Source of the DNA: Panopea generosa
Taxonomy: Eukaryota > Mollusca > Bivalvia > Adapedonta > Hiatellidae
Direction of reading: 5' to 3'
Assembly: GCA_029582155.1 (NCBI GenBank)
Contig: CM055895.1
Coordinates: forward strand, 60,613,078-60,677,077
DNA: 64,000 bases
The position numbers were made by a program, and so were the translations under genes. The notes below the pieces were generated by a model that ran no database searches, had not been told where the DNA came from, and saw only the letters and a list, made by a program, of their open reading frames with translations. This document shows, piece by piece, positions 11,601-22,764 of this stretch (position 1 is the first letter of the stretch; the number at the start of each line of letters is the position of its first letter).

Positions 11601-12930
11601 CATGGTGAGTAGGCTACACGTATGTACATGGTGTGTAGGGTACATATATGTACATGGTGAGTAGGCTTCACGTATGTACATAGTAAGTAGGCTACACGTA
11701 TGTACATGGTGGGTAGGCTACACATATGTACATGGTGAGTAAGGTACATACATGTACATGGTGAGTAGGCTACACGTATGTACATGGTGAGTAGGGTACA
11801 TATATGTACATGTTGAGTAGGCTACACGTATGTACATGGTAAGAAGAGTACACATATGTACATGGTAAGTAAGCTACACGTATGTGCATGTTGAGTAAGA
11901 TACATATATGTACATGGTGAGTAGGTTACACGTATGTACACGGTGAGTAGAGTACTTATATGTACATGGTGAGTAGGCTACACATATGTACATGGTGAGT
12001 AAGGTACATATATGTACATGGTGAGTAGGCTACACGTATGTACATGGTGAGTAGGCTACATATATGTACATGATGAGTAGGCTACACGTATGTACATGAT
12101 GAGTAGGGTACATGTATGTACATGGTGAGTAGGTTACACGTATGTACATGGTGAGTAGAGTACATATATGTACATGGTGAGTAGGCTACACATATGTACA
12201 TGGTGAGTAAGGTACATACATGTACATGGTGAGTAGACTACACGTATGTACATGGTGTGTAGGGTACATATATGTACATGGTGAGTAGGCTTCACGTATG
12301 TACATAGTAAGTAGGCTACACGTATGTACATGGTGGGTAGGCTACACATATGTACATGGTGAGTAAGGTACATACATGTACATGGTGAGTAGGCTACACG
12401 TATGTACATGGTGAGTAGGGTACATATATGTACATGTTGAGTAGGCTACATGTATGTACATGGTAAGAAGAGTACACATATGTACATGGTAAGTAAGCTA
12501 CACGTATGTGCATGGTGAGTAAGGTACATATATGTACATGGTGAGTATGTTACACGTGTGTACACGGTGAGTAGAGTACATAGATGTACATGGTGAGTAG
12601 GCTACACATATGTACATGGTGAGTAAGGTACATATATGTACATGGTGAGTAGGCTACACGTATGTACATGGTGAGTAGGCTACATATATGTACATGGTGA
12701 GTAGGCTACACGTATGTACATGATGAGTAGGGTACATGTATGTACATGGTGAGTAGGTTACACGTATGTACATGGTGAGTAGAGTACATATATGTACATG
12801 GTGAGTAGGCTACACATATGTACATGGTGAGTAAGGTACATACATGTACATGGTGAGTAGGCTACACGTATGTACATGGTGAGTAGGGTACTTATATGTA
12901 CATGGTGAGTAGGCTACACGTATTTATATC
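8656..12930. repeat. 26-bp minisatellite array B (about 160 units)
   Basis: The consensus is GTACATGGTGAGTAGGCTAC plus ACGTAT. It often alternates with a variant ending GGTACATATAT, giving a 52-bp dimer. Period checked at 12021 to 12047. Longer duplications are embedded: 8920-9206 recurs 286 bp later (11 units) and 11510-11785 recurs 624 bp later (24 units). Minus-strand ORFs of up to ~197 codons are repeat translations (YIRVAYSPCTYVYPTHHVHT type) and are not called genes. Confidence 0.97.
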
Positions 12931-13215
12931 TCATGAAATCAAGTTTCTTCATTTCCTTGCATCAGATCAATGTTTACACATATGAACGTATAACAATATG
13001 GAAATACTTATCTCCCTGTATTATCTGAAACTTAAGAAACCCCTCATAGTAGTGGCTCGTGTTAACTTTGGAAACATGATTGAACATCTTAATCAATACA
13101 AATTGATCAGTCCTCGGCATTGTGTATCATACCGATAAAAATTATGTAATAAAATATATCTTATACTTTTTCTTAAAGATGAGGAAAATTTACTAGAGTT
13201 ATATCCTTTTACAGG
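12931..13215. other. Unique linker between arrays B and A'
   Basis: Ordinary AT-rich sequence of ~285 bp with no repeat units and no ORF. The array changes orientation and type across it. Confidence 0.6.
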
Positions 13216-16200
13216 TTAAGAAACTACATATATACTGCCGAATGGCATGTAATCACTGCCGAACTACATATAACTACTGCCAAATGACACGTAACCATTG
13301 CCAAATGACATATAACTACTGCCGAAAAACAGGTAACCACTGCCGAACGACAAGTAACCACTGCAAAATGATGTGTAACCACTGCTGAATGGCATGTAAC
13401 CACTGCCGAATGACAAAAAAATTCTGCCGAATGACATGTAACCACTGCCGAATGGATAGCTGCATCTGCCGAATGACATGAGACCACTGCCGAATGAAAA
13501 GCTACATCTGCAAAATGACATGTAGCCACTTCCGAATGACATGTAACCACTGCCGAATGAAAAGCTACATTTGCCAAATGACATAAGACCACTGCCGAAT
13601 GGCAAATAACCACTGCCGAATGAAAAGCTACAACTGTCGAATGTCAAATCACCACTGCCGAATGAAAAGCAACATCTGCCGAATGACATGTAGCCACTGC
13701 CAATTGACATGTGACCACTGCCGACTGACAAGTTACCACTGCCAAATGACATGTAGCCACTGCGGAATAACAAATTTTCACTGCCGAATGAAAAGCTACA
13801 TCTGCTGAATGACATGTAGCCACTGCAAAATGGCAAATTACTACTGCCGAATGAAAAGCTACATCTGCCAAATGACACGAGACCACTACCGAATGGCAAA
13901 TAACTACTGCCGAATGAAAAGCTACATCTGCCAAATGACATGTAGCCACTGCCGAATGGCAAATAACTACTGCTGAATGAAAAGCTACATCTGCCAAATG
14001 ACATGAGACCACTACCGAATGACAAATAACTACTGCCGAATGAAAAGCTACATCTGCCAAATGACATGAGACCACTGCCGAATGACAAATAACTACTGCC
14101 GAATGAAAAGCTACATCTGCCAAATGACATGAGACCACTGCCGAATGACAAATAACTACTGCCGAATGAAAAGCTACATCTGCCGAATGACATGTAGCTA
14201 CTGCCGAATGACATGTGACCACTGCCGACTGACAAGTTACCACTGCCAAATGACATGTAGCCACTGCCGAAAGACAAACTTTCACTGCTGAATGAAAAGC
14301 TACATCTGCTGAATGACATGTAGCCACTGCCGAATGGCAAATAACTATTGCTGAATGAAAAGCTACATCTGCCAAATGACATAAGACCACTGCCGAATGA
14401 CAAATAACTACTGCCGAATGAAAAGCTACATCTGCCAAATGACATGAGACCACTACCGAATGACAAATAACTACTGCCAAATGAAAAGCTACATCTGCCA
14501 AATGACATGAGACCACTGCCGAATAACAAATAACTACTGCCGAATGAAAAGCTACATCTGCCAAATGACATGAGACCACTACCGAATGACAAATAACTAC
14601 TGCAAAATGAAAAGCTACATCTGCCAAATGACATGAGACCACTACAGAATGACAAATAACTACTGCCGAATGAAAAGCAACATCTGCCGAATGACATGTA
14701 GCCACTGCCAATTGACATGTGACCACTGCCGACTGACAAGTTACCACTGCCAAATGACATGTAGCCACTACCGAATGACAAATTTTCACTGCCGAATGAA
14801 AAGCTACATCTGCTGAATGACATGTAGCCACTGCTGAATGATAAATAGCTACTGCCGAATGAAAAGCTACATCTGCCAAATGACATGAGACAACTACCGA
14901 ATGACAAATAGCTACTGCTGAATGAAAAGCTACATCTGCCAAACGACATGAGACCACTACCGAATGACAAATAACTACTGCCGAATGAAAAGCTACATCT
15001 GCCAAATGACATGAGACCACTGCCGAATGACAAATAACTACTGCCGAATGAATAGCTACATCTGCCGAATGACATGTAGCCACTGCCGAATGACATATAA
15101 CCACTGCCGAATAAAAAGCTACATCTGCCGAGTGACATGTATCCACTGCCGAATGGCAAATAACCACTGCCAAATGAAAAGTTACATCTGCCAAATGACA
15201 CGAGACCACTGCCGAGTGACAAATAACCACTGCCGAATGAAAAGCTACATCTGCCAAATGACATGTAGCCACTGCCGAATGACAAGTAACCACTGCCGAA
15301 TGAAAAGTTACATCTGCCAAACAACATAAGACCACTGCCACATGACAAAAAAACACTGCCGAATGAAAAGCTACAACTGCCGAATGACATGTAGCCACTG
15401 TCAAATGACAAATAACCACTGCCAAATAAAAAGCAGCATCTGCCGAATGACATGTAGCCTCTGCCGAATGACATGGAACCACTGCCGAATGACAAGGAAC
15501 CTCTGCAAAATGACATGAGACCACTTCCGAATGACAAATAACCACTGCCGAATGAAAAGCTACATCTGCCGAATGACATGTAGCCACTACCGAATGACAA
15601 ATAACCACTGCCGAATGAAAAGCTACATCTGCCGAATGACATGAGACCACTGCCGAATGACGAATAACCACTGCTGAATGAAAAGCTACATCCGCTAAAT
15701 GACATGAGACCACTGCCGAATGACAAATAACTACTGCCGAATGAAAAGCTACATCCGCCAAATGACATGAGACCACTGCCGAATGACATGTAGCTACTGC
15801 CGAATGACAGATAACCACTGCCGAATGAAAAGCTACATCTGCCGAATGACATGTTACCACTGCCGAATGACATGTTACCACTGCCCAATGAAAAGCTATA
15901 TCGACCGAATGAGATCACTGCCGAGTGACAAATAACCACTGCCGAATGAAAAGCTACATCTGCCGAATGACATGAGAACACTGCCGAATGACAAATAACC
16001 ACTGCCGAATGAAAAGGTACATCTGCAAAATGACATGAGACCACTGCCGAATGACAAATAACAACTGCCAAATGAAAAGCTACATCCGCCAAATGACATG
16101 AGACCACTGCCGAATGACATGTAGCTACTGCCGAATGACAAATAACCACTGCCGAATGAAAAGCTACATCTGCCGAATGACATGTTACCACTGCCGAATG

Positions 16201-16830
16201 ACATGTTACCACTGCCTAATTAAAAACTATATCGACCGAATGAGATCACTGCCGAATGACAAATAACCACTGCCGAATGAAAAGCTACATCTGCCGAATG
16301 ACATGAGAACACTGCCAAATGACAAATAACCACTGACGAATGAAAAGGTACATCTGCAGAATGACATGAGACCACTGCCGAATGACAAATAACCACTGCC
16401 AAATGAAAAGCTACATCTGCCGAATGACATGAGACCCCTGCCGAATGACAAATAACTACTGCCAAATGAAAAGCTACATCTGCCGAATGACATGTTACCA
16501 CTGCCGAATGACATGTTACCACTGCCGAATGAAAAGCTACATCTGCCGAGTGACATGTATCCACTGCCGAATGGCAAATAACCACTACCGAATGAAATGT
16601 TACATCTGCCAAATGACATGAGACCACTGCCGAGTGACAAATAACCACTGCCGAATGAAAAGCTACATCTGCCGAATGACATGTAGCCACTAACAACTGC
16701 CGAATGACAAGTTACCACTACCGAATGACATGTAACCACTGCCGAATTACTAGTAACCACATCATAATGTAAAGTGACCACATCAGAATGACATCGAACC
16801 ACATCAGAATGAAAAGTAACTACATTATAA
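13216..16830 (-). repeat. 21-bp minisatellite array A' (about 168 units), inverted relative to array A
   Basis: The plus-strand unit is TGCCGAATGACATGTAACCAC plus variants, the reverse complement of the array A unit. Much of it is a 63-bp trimer: a unit ending GAAAAGCTACATC, one ending GACATGAGACCAC and one ending GACAAATAACTAC. A distinctive block (GTGACCACTGCCGACTG) recurs at 13711, 14215 and 14719, exactly 504 bp apart (24 units). Units decay after 16745 (ACCACATCAGAATGA forms to about 16830). Minus-strand frames stay open for 982 codons (13264-16212) and 745 codons (13644-15881). Confidence 0.97.
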
Positions 16831-19794
16831 TGTTTTGAGAGAGGCTTTAAATCACCCAACCACGGGTGGACACATTTAATGAGTATACACTATAACTTCG
16901 TTGAAATTAATACATATTGTTTTATTTATTACTTTAAAGATGGCAACCACAGGCACGTATTAACATCAAATTACTATTGAAAAAGATGGTTGGTGTTGTA
17001 TACTGTTTAGCCTCGTTTTCATCAATGTTCCGTTATAGGTGTAACCCCACCATTGATTTTTGTTCTTTATTCTATAGTAAATAATAAAAGTTTGAAGGCT
17101 TGTCATTCATAGAGGGTCCCAAATGAAAGAAGTGAAACCTACATTTTACTGTTTGTCAACCTCTGCACTATCAAAATATGATGAGAAAAGTAGGGGTCAT
17201 GTGTCATATAAGAGATTTTTTTTCTGCTCAGTGTGTACACTGGTGACAAAGTGAAAGTAGACTTCCGAAATCATGAATTCATACCCCAATTTCCAAGCAT
17301 CATTTTTTTTTTCTAAATTCACAATTCAAACATGACAATGCCATCAAAATGTTCAAAATACATCAATAATGCCATTCAAATAAAAAAATGAGCATTAAAA
17401 ATAGGAAAATGCATTTTTAAAGAAGAAGAATTGAGGATTATTTACAACCGCCATTATGCGACAACCCAACGGAAGCACTTCCTTTTTGCAATGGTGGCAC
17501 TATGCCTATATCGCGACGGTGTCTACTTGAGACACGTATTCTAAGCACTGCCACACTGGAGTATTACGACACAGACACATGGTATGGTATTCCACCCTGT
17601 CTCATTACACTGGCACCGAGCCAACCACACCTAGAACGATCCTGTTAATGCTGAACGCGAAACGATGAAGCTTCTACTACTATATTTTCAAGTCATGGTA
17701 TGACTCGGCTGGGGATTATTAAAATGTTGAAATCGAAATGTTCTATGTTCACACGTCAAATCAATATTTTCACGCATGAAAGAATATCCAAATATAGAGT
17801 AATCTCCAAGAATTGATATATAGAACTTCATAGTTAAGAAAGTATGAACAGCTTCAAGTTTTCATAAAACTAGTGGCGTCACGTCTGTTCTAAAAATATG
17901 AATAAATATTCCTTAAAAAATAAATTTGATATTTCTTTAGATGTTGTCTAAAGTCGTTCATACTTTTAAAATTAGAACAATCTATTTCACATAGATTGTC
18001 ATGACCTTAAGTAGATGTTGACCTACTTCTTCAGCCAATGAAATCGCTCAACAAACGAAGAAGTAGATCAACTTCTATGCCGGTTAGACGTTACATTGGA
18101 TTTTCTATATAATTTTTAACTTATACTTAGATTTTTCCTATCATGTCGATAAAAACTGATAAAACTAAGATACGTGTTATACGTTTGTCGTACATGACCA
18201 CCAATATGTGTAATATGATATATGTCAACCTTTTACAGTAAGCATTCCCCCGTTCTAAATTATAAACGAAGTATGTTCTGCACACATACTTTGATATTCT
18301 AATGGCATATTATGTTTGCATCTTGTAAATATCTAAGTTTCAAAATACTCTTAAATGGCTGTTTATCAAATTCGCCCTGTTTCTTTTAAGAGAGACAATT
18401 CTTCCAAAAACATCTACCGATATTTTGATACAAGCGTAGCTCAGTTAACGCTTGGTTGTTCCATGACAGTTATGGTTTAGTTGCAGTTATGGTATAGTCG
18501 CATTGAACGTTTCACACATCAATTAATTTTGCACAGTTCTACATATAGAGAAATATGCCTTTGAAACACTAAACACATTATCAATCGGCTTAAAAGTGTC
18601 TTATTTCCATAGATAGGCCTCTGTTGGTCCAAGTATGCAGGAAAACGTTGGGTTAACAATATTACTTTTACATTATTTCGATGGTTTGATGACACCCTTT
18701 CATTTTTGACAATTCCGTCCATTTGTTGCAGCGTGTCACTACACATTTTCAAACTGTTTTATGTTCAACCAACATCATCCAATACCATCCAAACTTGGTA
18801 GAACTCATGATAATGTTCAAATGTTCTCATCTGTACGAAGAAAACATCAAGCATTTTCAACATTGCCGAACCAATTTACACAACTCACATTAATTATTTA
18901 TTTTGTCGGGCGCAATAATCTTGTTACAGTCACCACGACCTCTGCTGGTAACTGGTATGCCGTTATTGTTATAGTATCGTGATGCCGCTTACACGCTTGG
19001 TAATCTCCCAAACCATAACATAAATGTGATGTAACAAAATGTTCTGTAGCATTTCCGGTGATGGTCCTGTCATACGAAATATTGACAAGGTGAGTCGTCT
19101 TCAATGTTTCCGTATTTGCCTTTTGTTTAAGAAAGAAAATAAAAATTCGGGAAATATTGAACGATATATTTATGAATACCATGTTCACACATACAGGTTA
19201 TTTCCAGATACGATGCTTTGTTTGTCTGTCATCACTTCTGGAAACGAAACAGCCGTGGCGAATTTTGTCAATTTTCGGCATGAAGGGTGAATGCCGAAGG
19301 GTGATTACCAATTGATTTTATTACCAGTTGCCCAAAGGATTGTAACTTGAATTGGCTTTAAATTGCTTATTAGGTATGCCCGAGAAAGTCTTGAAGTAAT
19401 ATAACAACACATACACTTCATTTTGTAGAACAAATGGATTTTGTACACGATGTTGTGGTTCGGGAATGTGTGTTCTGTGATGCAAGTTCGGCTGCATTGA
19501 AACCCGCTTGTTTTAAGTTGCTATGGGCTGGTTTTATGATGTAGCCTTATATCTCTGTGGAGACGAATTGTTACATATGCAATAAAAATAAACCTTTAAA
19601 GCAGTCCGACGACGACCTTAGCAAAAACGAAAACATTGTCTACAATTATAATCTGTAAAAATCACACTAATCTTGACTGGTCGAACATTTATGATAACAT
19701 TTATAGGTCTCACCACACAGTTGAATTTTAAATTAGTCCAATATCGTTTGCTACTTTATGTCTTTTTTTATAAAGATGGTGCAGCTTTAATATT

Positions 19795-19796
<2 letters not shown>
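16831..19796. other. Unassigned unique sequence
   Basis: Several ORFs of 73-96 codons overlap on opposite strands (18519-18752, 18898-19188, 19039-19290), but none resembles a known protein and codon use looks random. No promoter or exon structure could be supported. The missing last exon of the TenA-like gene copy 1 was looked for here and not found. Confidence 0.5.
17985..18080. repeat. Short dispersed repeat, copy 1
   Basis: GTAGATGTTGACCTACTTCT...CAGCCAATGAAATCGCTC resembles the sequence at 19930-19990. It contains an internal short inverted motif, GTAGATGTTGACCTAC / GAAGTAGATCAACTTC. Family not identified. Confidence 0.5.

Positions 19797-19826
<30 letters not shown>
19797..19826. repeat. 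(TC)n microsatellite
   Basis: Fifteen uninterrupted TC dinucleotides. Confidence 0.98.
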
Positions 19827-19829
<3 letters not shown>

Positions 19830-19879
19830 AAAAGGGTGGATTACTTCCTTGTTTGTTTTCCATGAATGTTTAAATGTTG

Positions 19880-19995
19880 TCCTACTTTGTCACCCAATAA
19901 AATCGCTCAGATATTTCAAAATAGGTCATTCTATCGGTAGATGTTGACCTACATCCTCAGCCAATGAAGTCGCTCCGGGAAAAGAAAGTAAATAC
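19880..19995. repeat. Short dispersed repeat, copy 2
   Basis: GTAGATGTTGACCTACATCC...CAGCCAATGAAGTCGCTC matches the copy near 18000. A partial third occurrence (CCAATAAAATCGCTCAG) lies just upstream near 19895. Confidence 0.5.
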
Positions 19996-21654
19996 ACATC
20001 TAAGACGGTGTAGAAAATCCCATAAAAATTCTAACCTTTATATAGAATATATATACCCACGATATGTATTTTGCAATATGATCTGTTGAATAGTCTCCCT
20101 TGTAAATCAATGATAATTATTCGACTGACAAGGACTGACACTTTAAAGTCATTGTATAAAGGTTATAGATTTGATATCAGGTTCGATGAAGACTACACTT
20201 ATTGGGACATCTTTAATAATGTATGCACAAAAAGTAATATATAATGCGTAAAAAACACGACCCCAAACACTTTTTTTAAAAAAAACAAACAAAAAACATT
20301 CCTAAGTATGTGTATGCATAACATATGATACATGGCGTTCATTATACAGAGTGACTTACAGAATAGTCTCCCTTGAATTTTATATTAAAGCTGTATAATT
20401 TGTATAATCTATCAGTGTTGAATTCTCTGTAGCAGCCTTTGTCATCAGAATAATTACCAAATGGTAGCAATATAAGTAGAAGCATCAGCAACAGAAGCAA
20501 TCATGCCTTTAACCACAATAACTTTATAGCACCGCTAGATTTACATTCACAGCCTTGTCAATAACAAATACATTAAAAATAATATGATTGGAGCTTTTTA
20601 TGCCTCAGGGGTGTCCGATCAGGTAATACGAAATAACTTGTTACCGCAACTGAGACACCTTAAAATTGTCTTCCACATAAACAGTTAGATTGGCGCCACG
20701 TGTGTGATAATGAAAAATGATGTCGCCCTGGTGTTTTTCAAGTTTTGTCATCTATAAAAATATAGCAATTAACCCATTAAAAACTACCCACAGCACATCT
20801 ACAGCCGACACCCACATATACCCACATATATACGTATAATAACGTCGCAAACTACAAAGACCACACTGCATGTGTCAGCCAAGGTAAACCATAAATGAAC
20901 AAGGATAGGTTAGACAGATACGTTTATTTCGGATATGGATGCATGTATTGACAATTAAAATAACATGCACAGTAAATAGAATTATTACATACATGAGGCA
21001 TAGTGAGCCATGACATGCACAGCACCACCAAGGATAACACAAAAAAAGAGTAATCTCTTATTTCCATTGTCGCCCTTTGTGTTGTGTTAGCATGGCATAC
21101 TGATGCAAATCAATCAATCAAAAACTATAATTATCATAGAAATTAATTGCACTATTAACTAATTAAGAATCAAGTAGACTATCAATTGCAATATCAGTAT
21201 TAAGTTGATTAAATATATCATTTCATATGTAACTTGTACAGTTAAAATTAATTTACCAAAGACTTTGTGATGCATTTTAACTTTAACGAATGCATTAGCA
21301 TCTGTTATTATTATTATATCAAGTAGTTTAGCAACAAAATAAAAAGCAGTTTCGATAAAAGTAATTTAGAATTTTAAGCTCATTACCGAACGTATTTAAA
21401 ACTGGTTAAAAAGGTAATATTTGGTAAAAATAAATTTAATAGTTTTGATTAAATATAAACGACAAACATGTTGGAAAAAATGCATACAGCCTCAGCCACC
21501 CAATTATATAGCTGTGAAATAAACTTCAGCCTATGTATGTGTTACCATAATCAACATTTGGTTCGTTATAAAAGAAATAGATTATTAAAACTGACAGTCT
21601 ATACTGAAAAATATCTTTCAAAATGCATTTATATGGGAAAAAACCCAAAGAATG
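19996..21654. other. Unassigned unique sequence
   Basis: AT-rich with no supported gene. The 64-codon ORF at 21468-21662 has no recognisable features. Confidence 0.5.
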
Positions 21655-21990
21655 TGCTTTAAATTATGCTAAGTTATCGAGCAAATGAGACTTAATAGCA
21701 GCCTTAAAACAAGGAAGTTTCTCAATTTGAGTGATATTGGCAGGTAAACTGTTCAACAAAATACATCCTCTGTAGCAGAAGGACTAAATCCTGTATTCAT
21801 AGGGACAGCACAAACACCTTGTGACATAAACAAGGTGACATAAACAAGATGTTTGCTTGCAAAGAATGCATTTAGACGATTGAAAGAAAATAGGGCATAA
21901 CGCCGTTCTCAAACAAGTACAGGTTATTAATGGCATCTAGTTTTATTGGTAAAGAAAGATCCCAGATCGTAATTACATTTCGAACCTTTT
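21655..21990 (-). mobile_element. LINE C-terminal/3' remnant
   Basis: The minus strand at 21664-21775 reads FCYRGCILLNSLPANITQIE then KLPCFKAAIKSHLLDN and stops. This is the YRG...NSLP...I...FK..LK.HL signature found at the extreme C-terminus of many CR1/Jockey-like ORF2 proteins. Upstream sequence to about 21990 is consistent with the preceding region but contains stops. Only the tail is present. Confidence 0.65.
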
Positions 21991-22760
21991 CATATATAGG
22001 CTTTTGACTAATATTGTTTTTCAAATGTTAGGTTCGATAAAAAATCAATATTAAATATGATAAGTTCATAACGTATATAATCATAAAACACGACATTTGA
22101 GATTGCGAGTCAATGATGTTATATTTAATTTTATAAATCGTGCGAATACCTTCTTATCACCAAATACTTGATTTTGGAATGCCGCAGTTATCAAAGATAT
22201 AAGGCAAAATGACAATTTGAAATAAATTTAGACAATTTATATTAGTGAAATGTACTTTCGTTTCTATATTTAATATAGCTGAATAATTGTCTTCTATTGT
22301 CTTTTTTTAAAAACCGTTATTCAAAACTATTTGAATGTATTGTTATAATAAAGTAATGAACCTTTTATATAAACTTAGATTTTGAAATCTGAAAGAGTGT
22401 TTTACTTTGATTAACATAGTATTTTTCTTGCATAACTATCATTGTTAAACCCTTTATTCTGTTTAAAATGAGCAAAACTACACTATAATGAAGTAATAAA
22501 TTGGATAAACTTGAAACCAGGTTACCTTAATACAAAATTAACCGAACATTGGTCCAATGCTCCAGGCATTCGTTATCTAATGACAATATTGAGAAAGGTA
22601 CGCGACATCTAATAAAATATACCAAAAATATAGTTTGAATTCATCAGAAGTAATTGAGTTCTACCAAATTAATCAAAAATGCATTATTATTATATGTGCT
22701 ATTGACTTACAGTTACAATGCCATGTTTCAGTAACATAAATATCATTAACGCTGTTAATA
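21991..22760. other. Unassigned AT-rich region
   Basis: No gene, RNA or repeat supported. It directly precedes the 78-bp array. Confidence 0.5.
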
Positions 22761-22764
22761 TATC

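Noticed and set aside
8853-12409. Many minus-strand ORFs of 60-197 codons in the 26-bp array
   Set aside because: Repeat translations (YIRVAYSPCTYVYPTHH type) cycling through three frames every 78 bp; no independent evidence of coding.
8656-12930. Telomeric or centromeric satellite assignment
   Set aside because: The unit does not match the metazoan telomere repeat, and centromere function cannot be judged from sequence alone.
13264-16212. 982-codon ORF and the 745-codon ORF as protein-coding genes
   Set aside because: Both are translations of one 21-bp tandem repeat in different frames. A period divisible by 3 with a stop-free unit gives long ORFs automatically. Kept only as a finding to test.
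7719-16830. CRISPR-like array
   Set aside because: Units are contiguous or diverged tandem copies with no unique spacers, no cas genes, and the genome is eukaryotic.
18519-19290. Overlapping ORFs of 73-96 codons as small genes
   Set aside because: They overlap on opposite strands, lack recognisable domains and have no supporting splice or promoter signals.
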